This document shows, in pieces, positions 44,492-56,206 of a stretch of 64,000 nucleotides of DNA; the stretch's first letter is position 1; the number at the start of each line of letters is the position of its first letter. The stretch comes from Limonium bicolor (Eukaryota > Streptophyta > Magnoliopsida > Caryophyllales > Plumbaginaceae): the NCBI GenBank assembly GCA_023374045.1, contig CM041782.1:186886925-186950924 (forward strand), given 5' to 3'. The notes under the pieces are model-generated. The model was not told the origin of the DNA. It did no database searches and saw nothing but the letters and a program-made list of their open reading frames with translations. Made by a program: the position numbers and the translations under genes.

Positions 44492-45229
44492 TTAATAGTT
44501 CCTAGAGGTAAGGTTCAGGCGTCCTGGTTTCATGTGTGTGGCATTGATTATTTCCGGTGGTGCCGTATTCAGCTTGATCTTGTTGATCCCGTGATACAGC
44601 ATCCTGGATTTTCCACCCATGATTAGGACATCTCTGATCTCAATACCAATTTCTGTGCGAAGTCCACACACTTCTGCTCGCTATACAAAAATACGGCGTC
44701 ATCACCAATGGACCAAGACACTACGGACACTCCTTGTTCAAGGGATTCCGCTGTCTCGTCCTTGTCTTGGTGTAACCCAAGTCGTCCTTCTTTCTCATAG
44801 AAGTTGACGATACAAGGTCTGCTTCAAGTGCGGGGATCGGATCATATTCGCATTGTTGTGCAAGTGTTACTGCTTGTGTGACAAGTGTATGAAACTCCGA
44901 AGGTAATGTCAGTGGCGTTGCTCCGTCTTGTGTTCGTGTCTCTTGGTATGTCTTGGTATAAGGATTCCAGTCCTTTCCCAAGCACATCATTTTCAGCTTC
45001 ATCTTCGCTCCACTGGGGAATCTGGGTGTATAAAATCCTCTTTGACCCGTTCCTAGTTCGTTGCATCGTCGGATGATTGAAATTTGTGCTTCGGGTGTCA
45101 GGTATCCCCTTAATAAAATCATACCTGGGCGGATGACCTGACACTGTTCACTGGGGTAGTGGTGTGTGGTGATGTCGGTCTCTTCTTGATTCAGTTTCGA
45201 AGGTATTGGATAGCAGATACTAAGGCTTC
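44492..45229 (-). pseudogene. AlkB-like 2-oxoglutarate/Fe(II) dioxygenase captured by the Tekay element
   Basis: On the - strand, the same as gag and pol. A possible own ATG is at 45246-45248. The open frame to about 44813 reads VIRPGMILLRGYL, then GQRGFYTPRF..GAKMKLKMMCLGKDWNPYT, the signature start of plant ALKBH1-type proteins. After a one-base loss (near 44813) comes CIVNFYEKEGRLGLHQDKDE, with N-x-Y and the iron ligands H-x-D (His 44770-44772, Asp 44764-44766), then VSVVSWSIGDDAVFLYS. After a second one-base loss (near 44632) comes DVLIMGGKSRMLYHGI (distal His 44591-44593) and PGRLNLTSRNY with R-x5-R (Arg 44519-44521 and 44501-44503), then TAA at 44492-44494. All catalytic positions survive. 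AlkB enzymes remove alkyl groups from DNA or RNA bases; the substrate here is unknown. Calling it a host capture is inference. Confidence 0.88.
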
Positions 45230-45382
45230 CTATGGTTAGAAATTTCATCTACGTAAGTACTAATTTCAACTACTTCATTTCATGCTCAATACAACTTCAA
45301 TTTATTCACCCATGCATTCACTCAAACAGTTACTTTAATACTTAGACATGCTTCTCAAGGATTCAAGGTTTAGATTAATTAC
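45230..45382 (-). other. Candidate intron between gag and the AlkB exon
   Basis: Minus-strand donor CCCAG|GTAATTAATC at 45382, acceptor ACCATAG|GAAGCC ending at 45230 (153 bp). Joining keeps the frame: gag ...SGP-G|SLSICYPIP of AlkB. A second acceptor 19 bp upstream (TTACGTAG|ATG, ending at 45249) would instead expose the AlkB ATG directly. The region is AT-rich, as plant introns are. Confidence 0.5.
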
Positions 45383-46748
45383 CTGGGCCGGACTTAGAAC
45401 CGGACCTGTCTCGGTCTATGATATGCAAGGCAGGCTGCCTCTGAGGTGCGCCCCTCTGAGGACCTCGGGATCCCTATCCCTGTGGTGCCTGCTAGGTCGG
45501 TGCATCACCAGATGCAACCTCCTTGCCTTCCCTTTGTTTGTAGCCTTGGAAGTTTCCTCTCGGTTTAGCATTCTCGGGGCATACATTGGCTCGGTGTCCG
45601 GGCTTCTGACAATTGTAGCACCGGATTTCTCTCCCTTGGCAATCCTTGCCGGGATGGTCTTGGTTGCACTTTCGGCACACATAAACGCGGCCGTCAGAGA
45701 AGTTTTTGGTGAAACCGGAGCCAGAACCTAAGGTTTAGAGAATTAGCACATTTGTGCGGGAATACAAGGTATGATACTTATGCAAATACGGATTTAGATT
45801 CGAAGTTTACCCTTAGGTGGGTGTGATCTCAGTGGCTTCGCAGCCACCGGCGCAGAAGAACCTAGTTGAAGTAGCTCGACTGGTTTGCCCTGCTCAGCAT
45901 GGGCACTGCTCTCACTTGGGAGGTTCTTTGGGGTTTGATTGAAGAACTTTCCCTTCTTCTTTTTCCAGCTTTTCCCTTGGTTCTGCTCCTCATAACTGGT
46001 GTTCTTACTATTAGCTTTGCGCTTCAGCGTGGTTTCTTCATCCCGAAGTTGGCAAGTGATCTCAACGCAGGAAGCCGCGTGATAACACTCCTGAAGGGAG
46101 GTAAACCGTGTGTAGCCCATACCGTACCGAAGGCGATGGCTCAGACCGCCATAGAAGCGATCGACCAACACCTGGTCGGTGTATCCTTGGTCGGGTAGAA
46201 GATGGAGGATAGAAGTGAAGGTTTGTAGTATTCATCGACAGACATCTTCTCTGTCATTTTCAAGGCATCCAGCTCTAGCCTTTTCTTGGTTTTCACATGC
46301 TCCGGATAGTATTTGGATCGGAGGAGTGATGCAAAGGATTCCCAATCGAAAGTAGGGTCATTGACATGCTATGCTTGACTAGCTTCCACCAATCCATGGC
46401 TGCATCTTTTAGATAGTAGGCCGCTACTCTAACTTGAACTTTAGCAGGAGCTTCGAGGGTTTGAAAGCCGTCTCCATCTCAGAGATGTAGGCTTTTAACT
46501 TAGCCGGATCACTCTCGCCCCAAAAGCAGGAGGGCGGAGTTCCGCTACAGCTTTTACCCAGTTGGCTTCTCTGGGTGGAGGGGGAGGGATTGGCCCGCTT
46601 GTGTTTGCTGATTTTGCTGCATTGCGGTAATTTCTTGTGGTAGCATTTGCGCTACCGTGGCGGCGACGATCTCTGCTATCGTCTGTGCACCAGGTCCTTC
46701 TGAGGCTTCGCCTCTCCCTCTCCCTCGGCCTCGGCCTCGTCCTGACAT
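45383..46748 (-). pseudogene. Gag polyprotein with two zinc knuckles, element 1b
   Basis: Starts MSGRGRGRGRGRGEASEG at 46746-46748, a typical Tekay Gag N-terminus, about 210 bp after the PBS. Frameshifts near 46570, 46500, 46455 and 46215 break it. Recognisable capsid segments are SDPAKLKAYISEMETAF, RVAAYYLKDAAMDWW, FASLLRSKYYPEHVK, MSVDEYY and VDRFYGGLSHRLRYG. Two CCHC-type knuckles follow the intron at 45728-45810: CRKCNQDHPGKDC (CX2CX3HX4C) and CYNCQKPGHRANVC (CX2CX4HX4C). Two TAG codons (about 45500 and 45481) replace Gln downstream of the knuckles. The product would have formed the particle and bound RNA. Confidence 0.85.
45728..45810 (-). other. Candidate 83 bp intron inside gag
   Basis: Minus-strand CCTAAGG|GTAAACTTCG ... 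CTAAACCTTAG|GTTCTGG. Removing it joins HPPK-G to SGSGF in frame, where the unspliced frame ends at KLRI-stop. The size and T-rich 3' end suit a small plant intron. Confidence 0.55.
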
Positions 46749-46950
46749 CTGAACAGTCAACATTTACATTAGGCTTTGCAAGATATGACTCAAGGGTCTT
46801 GGAATTTAAGCAAGATATCATCCATAAGGACGTCAAGGGTATCCGTTGTTAACAACGGTAGTTCCTAGTTAGGTTTTCATGTATCCGTCTTAAGACGGTT
46901 GAAATCCTAACTCGGTAATCCCTATGCTCGGTATCTATGGACATCAGAGC

Positions 46951-46970
46951 ATAACTACGCTCTGATACCA
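46951..46970 (-). other. Primer binding site of element 1b with overlapping stem
   Basis: Minus-strand TGGTATCAGAGC (46959-46970) is complementary to initiator tRNA-Met and lies 5 bases after the LTR. CAGAGCGTA pairs with TATGCTCTG downstream with one G-U pair, as in elements 3 and 4. Confidence 0.85.
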
Positions 46971-46975
46971 CTTTT

Positions 46976-47318
46976 TGTAACACCCCTACCGCTAATCCTA
47001 TGCTTACCGTCCAATCATCCCTTTTATTCTATCAGTTCGCAGCGGAAGACTACTACTACTACGGCGGGTGGTACAACGCCGCTAACCGCCCGTACGGCTA
47101 GCTAGGCTTACCTTACTTACAGTCACGGTCTGATGATCATAGTATACCGAGCTACTACGTTACTTACCAATTACCGAATATCAAATACTTACATTAATGG
47201 ATTACTGAGTGCCAAAGTATATTCAATTACATCATTCCCAAGTTTACCAAAAATAATGAGTCTCTACCATCTACTCATCTGTACCAATTCACCATCCCAA
47301 CAATATCAAAAAGGTGTA
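46976..47318 (-). repeat. 5' LTR of element 1b, proximal piece
   Basis: Minus-strand end GGGGTGTTACA at 46976 borders the PBS. Matches 12927-13262. Interrupted by element 4, with target site GTGTA at 47314-47318. Confidence 0.92.
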
Positions 47319-50300
47319 TGTAACACCCCTACCGCTAATACCGTCATTACCATACCATACTTACCTTCGCAGCGGATATTACTTACTCAACGGCGGGTGT
47401 ACAATGCCGTTAGTCACCCACGTGACTAACAAGGCGAGTTACAATTCTACATACTATCGGTCTGATGAATATGAACATACCGAGTACTCTACACAATACA
47501 ATACTTCCCATTGCTTACTTACCCATATTTCAATTACAACGTCAATACATTACTATACCGAGTATACTACAATCCTTAACTTACCGATACAGTCTAAGCT
47601 TCCATGTTTGCATTACAATACAAGTACCAATCCCTACTATACAACTACCCATGCTTACGTAGTAGTCCCCGTCCTACTCTCTCGAACGGTGGTCAGCTTC
47701 GAGTACCTGCACACTAAAAACGGTCCCCCTAGGGGGTCAGCTTACGCTGCATAAGAAATCCGCATATACCGCGTGCTAACCGCGGTACGCCGACTACTTT
47801 GGGTCGGATATACATGGAGTTCATTTTACACGCATACATACATACTCATACTACAACAATACAATCAAAATACCTACATAAATATACAAGTTCAATACTT
47901 ACTAAGGAAGACAACTCAATAGTCAACCATTCGTGTTTGTTATTCATTCATTACTCTTCGTACTGTGTTCGATATTCGCTACTCTACTCATACTTACTCC
48001 TTACTCTTGCATACTCATCACTCCATGTTCAATACCTTACTCGTACACGATCTTTACTCTGTACTCGTTACTATACTTGTGCATACTCACTACTCAATTC
48101 TCCGTACTTACTCTTACGTAATCAATACCCAATGCTTACTCATACATACTCGATACTCGGTACTCAATACATACTCATACTCACTTCCTACTCAGTACTC
48201 ATTACTTTGCTCATACATACGCAATACTCATTACTCATTACTTTGGCCTCTGGGCGGAGTCATACGCAAGACTCGCCACCGGACCTACAATACGAGGGCT
48301 ATACGCTTAGCTCCTCAAATACTCAAACGCCCGCTTTTACCGGACTACTCAAATTCCCAACACTCTTCTCTCAGAGTACATTGCAATCTCATGGATTAGC
48401 CTAGGAGTATCTCTCTGGATAACCTCCACTAGCTTAGGGAATTACCACCGACTAGTATCCTCAGATTTAAGGGTTTCCCCAACGTATCGAATACTCTCAT
48501 GTTCGGGACGTACTTACATCAGTCAGGTCCTCTCATAATGGGTCGACTAGTTACTAAGGGGTTTGGAGATCCCTCATCATTCTTTACTACTCTCATGGTT
48601 CATGTCTTGCACCAAGATTAATTCCTCTATTAGAGGTTACTTATATACTTCCACTACTTTTGTTTGTGGATTGTTCAATTCGGTTCTCCTACCGTCATCG
48701 GGAGGTTATTACACCCGTGCACTCTCCCACATTCTAGTGAGTTTCGTTGGGCTGCGTTATCGTTTGTTGATTCGTTAGTTTAGTGTGTTGCTACGGTTCC
48801 ATTAGTTCACAACATGACTCTTACTACGAGCCACTACACAACAAGACTCATCTATGAGTCGTACTACGCACCAAAGGAAGCCACACAATCAATCAAGAAG
48901 GGTTAGCTCACACAGCATACAACAAGACATATAATGAAAGGCAATAAACCATTTTCATGCTTTAGTCTTGATTAGCTGGCATACAGCACACAAATCAACG
49001 TAACTCGGTTAGCATACGGGGCATGAGGAAATCATACCTTTCACCGGAGTTAGCTTTACCATGTGTTCCCTTGTTACTTGGTTCACACTTGTTCCACTGA
49101 TAATGTTTCCAACATTGTTATTAATACTATGCTCATACGATATACAAGTAATTACTACTCCCTTACTTACCCCGTTATCCCGGTACACTTAATGTTCTTA
49201 TACTTACAACTTCCTTAACTTGTTTCCTTACTCACATGTGCATTTCCTCATCCTTTCTTTCCATTAATGTTGTGTTACTACATTTACATATACCTATGTG
49301 TATAGGCATATACTCATATACATATGATAACTCTAATCATATATATATATTTGTTTTGACTCGACCGACCTTACCCAGGGTCGGTCCCAAGGTCGGTCGA
49401 AGTCAGTAAGGAGTTACGCTGGAAAATTACAGGGCCGACCGACCTTGCAAGTCCGGTCCCAAGGTCGGTCCATTCCAGTGAGTTACCTAACGGAAAATTT
49501 TAGCCCGACCGACCTTGCAAGTCCGGTCGCAAGGTCGGTCCATTCCAGTAAGTTATAAGACGGGAAAATTTTGAGTCGACCGACCTTGCAAGTCCGGTCG
49601 CAAGGTCGGTCCATTCCAGTAGGTTGTATTACGGGAAATTCTTCTGGCCGACCGACCTTGCATGTCCGGTCCCAAGGTCGGTCCGTTCCAGAAGGTTTCC
49701 GTCTTTTGCAAATCTGGGCTCGACCGACCTTGCAAGTTCGGTCCCAAGGTCGGTCCGGCCCAGTACTTCAGTTTTCATTTCTGTTTTCAGTCCTCTCCTT
49801 TACCCATTACTTCCTCATTGTTCCTACACTTAATGCCACATATTTTAACACTACTTAGGCCCTCAAAATTTCCTTGGTTCATCCCCCAAATACTTTACCC
49901 ATTTCTAAATCCATATACACAATTTTTCCTCACTTCCTCCAACACTTGTAACAGTTTTTGTTACACTTATGCTACAGATTTTATAACTCAATCCTCACAT
50001 CCAATACCTCTACTACCAATACCATTACTAGCATCCCAAATACAATTCCAATCAATTACCATGTCTATACCCAAGTCCAACATCCATTTCACTACATCTT
50101 GCACACTAATTTTTTTCCTAGCTTTTCCAATACATTTTTATCACTTCTTGCTACAGATTTTTATATACTTTATCCTCATCCTCCAATTACCAATCCATGG
50201 TCATTAAACATTTCTACTAACCCCAATGCATACCTTGGTTCTCCCATTCACCAAGTCATTCTTTAATGCACAATTCCTACCAAAATTTTGTCATAGCTCA

Positions 50301-51946
50301 CCTATAATTCTTACTTATCCACACATACCCATCATCACCAAAATCATTCCTATTCTAGCCACACCCATACAAGGGTCCTACCAGCAATACAAAGCAATCT
50401 TAATACATCTTTAATTCCTCAAAACACAATATCAATACACATACACAATTCCTTGGCTCTAAGGCCTACAATCCACATACTTGTTCACAAATACCCAAAC
50501 TTTCATAATTACAATTCTACTACATTATTTTGGTTTCTTTAAATTGGTTTACCCATTCCCATTATCCTAATGCATCAAAATTTCGCATTAAGGAAGAGCT
50601 CTTACCTTGAGCTTATATTTCCTTCATTTCCTTTCCACTTCTTCTCCTTCTCTTTTTCTTGCAAAATCGGCCATGTGGGGGATGGAGTTTCCAAACTCCA
50701 TCCCAACACCCAAATTACATGAGGAGAATATAATTAGAATTCTAACCTCTTATAACACCACTAATTAATTGAAGGGTTTAAATTACCACAAGTTAGGGGT
50801 TTTACCTTGGAGCTTCTAAGAGAGGTTTTCAAGCCTTGAATGCAAAGGAGGGTTCCTCCACCATTGGAGAGTTGAACCAAGCTCAAACAAAGAAGAACAA
50901 GGCATTACAAGAAGGGGCAAAAATCGGCCACCATAGAGAATGGAGGAAAAATGGATTTTTCTTGAAACTTTTTACCTTAGGAGGAAAAGGAGACTCCAAG
51001 CTCCATAATGGTGCGCTTTTCTCTTCAAATGGGGAAAACCCATGGAGATGAAGTTGCTCATTTTCGGATTTTGAAAAGATAGAAATGTAGAGCTTGAAGA
51101 GAGGAGTTCAAATATGCATTTTATTTTACATTTGGAGCTCAAATGGAGCTAGAGCTTGTGGAAGAAAGTGAGGAAGCCATGGGAGCTTCCTTTGGGGCTT
51201 TGAAATCGCCAACAAGAAGGGAGGAAGGAAGAAGAGAGCTGCAGAGAGGGGGTTCCATCGTGAGAGAGGGAAGGGAATTGGAGAGAGAGAAGAGAAATGA
51301 GAGAATAAGAGGAGAGAGGGGGTTATCTACTTTTGTACTTTTTGCTTTCTTTGATTTACTTATTTGTTACTTGTGTGTGTGTGTGAGAGAGAGTTGTTTA
51401 CACCAGTAAAAACCGGCCCCCTCTGTAATACTAGCTGGAGCGTTTTTCATCTTTTACAGAAAACGCTCGTTATTTTACCCGGTTTTGATACTATTCACTA
51501 ACCGGGCCCGTTTTCCGGAATTTTCTTGTTTCTTTATTTTTATTGGTTATTAAGCTTCCATAAATGCTTAATAATTATTATTTAATAATTTATAATTTTT
51601 ACGGGTCTGTTTGACCACTTAAAATCACGTTTTCGGGTTTCCTCGAAAAACATGCGCTAAAGCTCTATTAGCGTTTTAATACCTTATTTAGCTCCGGTTT
51701 CTTCGGGGATCATTCCCGTATACTAATTACGCATGAATAAGCCTTAGGAATACTTACGATACTATAACCGAGGTCTCGTACCTCCTATGGTTATTTAACG
51801 CTCATTTTAGCGTTTTCTGCTTTCTAAGTGTTTTTCACATTTCTTTTGGATTTATTTTCTTTACCAAAAATTACTTAGGCACTATTAGGCCCTTAAATAC
51901 TATATTAGAATAATTTAATCACCATATTTAAGTTCAGGGTATTTCA
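47319..51946 (-). repeat. 3' LTR of element 4
   Basis: Minus-strand TGAAATACCCTG at 51946 to GGGGTGTTACA at 47319. It contains a TACTCATAC-rich tract (about 47965-48245), a six-unit palindrome array (49361-49762) and an AG-rich leader (about 50620-51400). Frames up to about 200 codons (47799-48404, 49662-50207) are low-complexity Tyr/Ser/Thr or Pro/Ser/Thr-rich and mirrored in the other LTR; I do not regard them as genes. Confidence 0.93.
49361..49762 (-). repeat. Six tandem GC-rich palindromes, element 4 3' LTR
   Basis: Six units of about 64-68 bp: CGACCGACCTTGCAAGTCCG followed by GTCCCAAGGTCGGTCC and a variable TTCCAGT spacer. Arms CGACCGACCTTG and CAAGGTCGGTC are complementary. Repeated at 59126-59530. 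Confidence 0.88.
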
Positions 51947-51960
51947 ATCTTCCCCCCTTA
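51947..51960 (-). other. 3' polypurine tract, element 4
   Basis: Minus-strand TAAGGGGGGAAGAT before the LTR, one base different from elements 1 and 3 (GAAG for GTAG). Confidence 0.87.
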
Positions 51961-53345
51961 AAGAACTTTGCCCTCAAAGTTGGTGAATCTAATATTATTA
52001 CTTGTATAAATACTCCATGCTAAGGTTGTAACCTCTACATATAACTTGTCAAACTCCAAATGTCTGACATGATGCATACTACGCATCCAAACAGCATGTC
52101 GCTGCATGCATAGCAATCAAAAATATCCGTTTTACTTCTCTCCAAGGGGGTCCATCCGCAGACAATTAGGTACAATCCTCCCCCAATGGCGAGTGATCCC
52201 TCAGGTACCGGTCACGTTTGAACACTTACGCTTTCTGGTTCACGGCCGTCATGACTTGAGCACTTACGCTTTCTGGCTCTACGGTCCTTTGGTTCTGATC
52301 AAATTCATTTGCACATATAGAGATCCTCAGGCACTTACTCATACTTACTTACTCATACTTTACTCATACTTACTCATACTTACCGGGACTACGCTGTCCC
52401 AGTGCCCTTGGAAAAATACAAAACACACACTGTCACCGTACAAACGGTGTAGTGGTTTCAAACTACTCTACACTTCCACAGACTCAAAACTAGCTTCACT
52501 TCCTATGGTTTCGACCGGATACCCGTGCCTAGGCATGGAAGATCCACTAGCGCCCGTGGGAGCGGTTTAAAACCGATCCTCATTCTCAAGTTTGAAGAAA
52601 ACGTTGTACCAAATTAGTTTTGGAAATTCATTTTGAAAACTTTGCATACATCTCCCAATTCCAATTTATGATGATTATTCCTACTACTAGTGTTATTATT
52701 GTGGCCACTTAAGGGAGCTTCCAGAGTCCTTCAACCCCAATGTGATCAGCATTGGTGTTGAGTTATCCTTCCACTCCAATTTGTGTTCGGCTTCCCTTGA
52801 TCGCTAGCAAATCAAGTTCCACTTCCCACCTCAATACAAATAGACAGCTCATCAAACATCATTTCGTTTTCTATCTTTTTAATCTTGCTACTCATAATCA
52901 TACACATACATTTTCCAATTTATATGATTCACTTCACTTACTTATCATCTCATCAACTATTACTACATCATCTCCCACTACCATACTCACGAAATTCATG
53001 GGTGTAATGTCCCATTAACTTGCTATACCAAATTTATACTCATAAAATACATCGGTTGTATACCGATTTATACTCATTACATACATCGGTTCCAAACCGA
53101 TTTGTACTCCTCAAGTCTCCCATACATACTCATTCCTCATACTATTACCAATCGGGGTTCTTATTCCCCTGGAGTTTCTCTACTCCTTTTCCTATACTTG
53201 CTTCTCAAATTACCACAATTACACGATGAGTGAATACAAATGTTTATGTAGCATAAGTATCAACCATCAAAACGAATTCTCTTGCGCTATGTGCATTGTA
53301 GTTTACGCACCTATCACGTAAAACATACATTACGCGGTTTTCGCG

Positions 53346-53362
53346 CTACCCCCCTTAAAAGG
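53346..53362 (-). other. Second polypurine tract, element 4
   Basis: Minus-strand TTTTAAGGGGGGTAGCG after GTGGGCGTAATCCC, about 1.4 kb upstream of the 3' LTR. It is in the same context as 22848-22864 of element 3. Confidence 0.7.
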
Positions 53363-56185
53363 GATTACGCCCACGTAATCTACCATGTGTCAACATTGGA
53401 CATTGGCTGAAGGCATTCGGCCGTCATGGAGTGGTTCAGTTTCCATGCGGTCTATTATACAATGTTCCTTGATCAATGGGTCTTAACGGTACTACCGGTT
53501 AGTCCTTGCATCAAGAATTTTCATCGGAGTTATTTAACTCTTAACCGGGTTCGGTTCTAGGTGTATTTCACTTAGAATTCTGGGCCCACAAGCTTCTGCT
53601 GCGCGACCCTGATAACTTGGGTTATTCGCCCTTCTTGTTATCTTAGATGTGCTATACAACACCATTTTATCCCTCTTATTATGGGAATAAGGTCTGTTCC
53701 ATCTCGCGAGGTATTCTGTTACCGTGCATGAACTCAATGAGTTTTAGATTTATAACCAGATCCTTGGCCATCTATATACATTATGTTGTGTTTGTAGTGA
53801 TCTTTCACTTGGTTCCTCCGACTTATTGTCGGTTGAGGTTGAGTCACTACTTAGCTGTAGTGCTTCCTCTATTGTTATCAGCTTCTGAACTATACCAGTT
53901 TCTCTGGTTCAGTACGAGTGTTCTTTACTTGTATGACCTTGCATTTTCAATGCGTCGGTCCTTATGACTTCCTTAAGTTTCCTTTCACTTTTATTCCAAT
54001 GGAATTCACATCTTGTGATTGTTGGTGTGTTTCACACTCTTCGTGCTCTTTGGCCTTAGGCCGCACGGTTTGTTTCCAAGCCTTTGTTTAACTGGCTTAC
54101 GCCATGTTTACTGGTGAAAGGAAGACTTTACCACGATTTACATTTTCTCATATTCCTAGCTATCCCACTAGATCATTAATTGCGCAAGTGCAATACCAAA
54201 ACACTCAGTCCTACAGAGTGTAGAGGCGTAAACGCTTGGCAGTAACTCTCTTATGAGATCGCATTAGGAATTATTGTTACTCCTTCAGGTGGTGTTTCAT
54301 CATTTCGTGCGGACTCCTGGCTTGTTGCCCGGTCTGTCCACTATCTCGAATTAACAATTCCATAGCATTAGTGATTACTCATATACATTGGTCGCCTGTT
54401 GCGCACCATGTTCTTACAGATTCCACAGTATTGGTTTACATGGCATCCACTGTTGCTAGCTTCAGCTCATGCATCTCTATCATTCATGCAATGGTTCCCC
54501 ATGTATCTGAGCATCATTGGTTTTATAACCGGTTATTCCTTGGTTGTCAACAATTGCTGTTGAAGCTTATTTCACATTGCTTGACAATAGTTGTATGCTC
54601 AAGCTTGACTACATTAGTAGTTCTGAGAGGGTATATTTCCCGACAGTTACTGATGGTATTCCCTTCTTGGTATCCATGTGTTCACCGCTCTTGCGGTTTC
54701 GCATTTATGAGGGGATCCACCATTATTGGTTGTTACTCTTTTATCGGTGTCATCCTTGACCACTTTCCATATAGTCCACATTGGTTTTGCAACCGTTGGG
54801 TTATGTGGTAACAGTTTCATGGCGTACTAGCCATATTGCCTAGAGCTCTGCTCATCATAGGTCGTTCTCGAGTGGTTACTTCCCTGTAAGCCATCGCTGG
54901 GCTTGGAGGTGATACTGGGCTCCCTAATAAGATCGTCGCATCACGCTTCCGTTCGTTGGAGACCCTTTTGTATCTTGGTATTGATTGATACCATTTATTA
55001 GTTTGGGGGTATTCCCTATCAAGTGGGATCCCTCCGGTGTTCTAACCAAATGTTCGTTCCAATTGTGGTGTTCTTACCACGATATCTCATTCAACCGTGT
55101 TGACTTGATACCCTTTATGGGTTGCTCCTGGGTAGTACTGGTTACATGGCAGCATCTGGCTGACATTTATGAGTATGTTCAGTTTATTGTCCTACCTTGC
55201 GGCTCTGGATCTGAGTTATCCGTTGAGGGTTGTAACGTCTCCCGTTCTTAGGGTAGACCATTGGTATTCTTCCTTGTGTTATAACGGATTTGATATCCCT
55301 TCCGGTGATGAATGGTATTTCTGGTACCTTATAACATCACCCTGGGTATTGGTGGTAGTTGTTCTAGGAATTCTATCCCGCTCATTGCACACTGATGTGT
55401 CAATGTTAGGCATTTGCCTTGCAGTGTTTAGACTAGGTGTTCCTTCCAGTTATCGTGCTTTACTTAGATATCCTAGAGACATATCCAATGTCTTATCCCG
55501 TTGTTAGTGCTTCTTGCACTTTCAACTCTTAATCATCCTCCTGGAGTAGGTTCTTGACTCCTTAGCTTGTAACTTATCTGAGTTTCCTTTGTTCGGTTGG
55601 GGTATCCAACTGTTCTGTTTTAAATTTACTTATGGTCCGTAGAACAGAGTTGACTACTTCCCGTGTTTCGTACACTACATGTATACATACGTGGGGTACC
55701 GTCTTGGCACGTTACCACTTACCTAACTATATGTCAGGCCCGTAAGCTCCTTCGGAGTGCGGTCGTCCCACATCCCGTATTTGGGTACACTCGTAGTGTT
55801 CGTCACACGCCTAGTTGAAGTATTCTATTGTCAACTCCTCTTGTATCATTCTATGATACTCACCGTAATTCCGTCTGTTTGGTTTTAAAAATCCAAGGTT
55901 TAAAAGAAGGGTTCGTAGTTTTGAAAGAAAAATATTGGTTTTGAAATAACGGTTCGGTGTTAAGAGAAATTCTTCATGGCGTTGCCATGATTCAGGTCTT
56001 GACCAAGTTCAGCTTCTTGCAGACCGGTATACTCTCAATACAATGGTCGGGCCGTTAGGCCTTTCCGAGGTTTCATTATTTAAATACTTAGGATTGGTGA
56101 TCCTATATTTGCTCCATTCGTCATAGCGGTACTTTAGTAAGTATTTGCGGGTTGTTAAAAGCCTTCCAACCGTCTTGTAGTAGCT

Positions 56186-56206
56186 GCACTTGCCCTGGGC
56201 AAGTGC
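56186..56206 (-). other. Leader hairpin of element 4
   Basis: GCACTTGCCC and GGGCAAGTGC arms (stem 10 bp, one-base loop on paper, realistically 8 bp with a small loop). It lies about 875 bp after the PBS and has the same stem as 19726-19745. Confidence 0.6.

Larger units (their letters stand above)
30697..46975 (-). mobile_element. Tekay/Del chromovirus, right copy (element 1b), internal region
   Basis: Order on the - strand: PBS (46959-46970), gag with two zinc knuckles, AlkB-like insert, Tat element (34660-44466), protease, RT/RNase H, integrase, chromodomain, second PPT, PPT. This is the more complete of the two copies and the only one in the window with gag. Its 3' LTR resembles the left-arm 3' LTR more than its own 5' LTR, which dates the inverted duplication after insertion. 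Confidence 0.9.

Noticed and set aside
44492..45248. Reading the AlkB sequence as an ordinary host gene pseudogene unrelated to the element
   Set aside because: It is on the element's strand, exactly between gag and protease, bounded by phase-matched splice-like sites, with no flanking target duplication or poly-A tail. Still kept as an alternative until other copies are examined.
45348..45731. 127-codon + strand frame with hydrophobic stretches
   Set aside because: It is the antisense shadow of the gag zinc-knuckle region on the - strand.
47799..48404. Frame of about 200 codons, repeated at 57565-58170
   Set aside because: Tyr/Ser/Thr/Leu-rich low complexity from TACTCATAC repeats, with several overlapping frames equally open. 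It lies in LTRs and is duplicated only because LTRs are copies.
49662..50207. Frame of about 180-200 codons in the element 4 LTR (also 59428-60030)
   Set aside because: Starts in the palindrome array and continues in CT/CA-rich sequence. There is no domain or conserved motif, and it runs antisense to the element.
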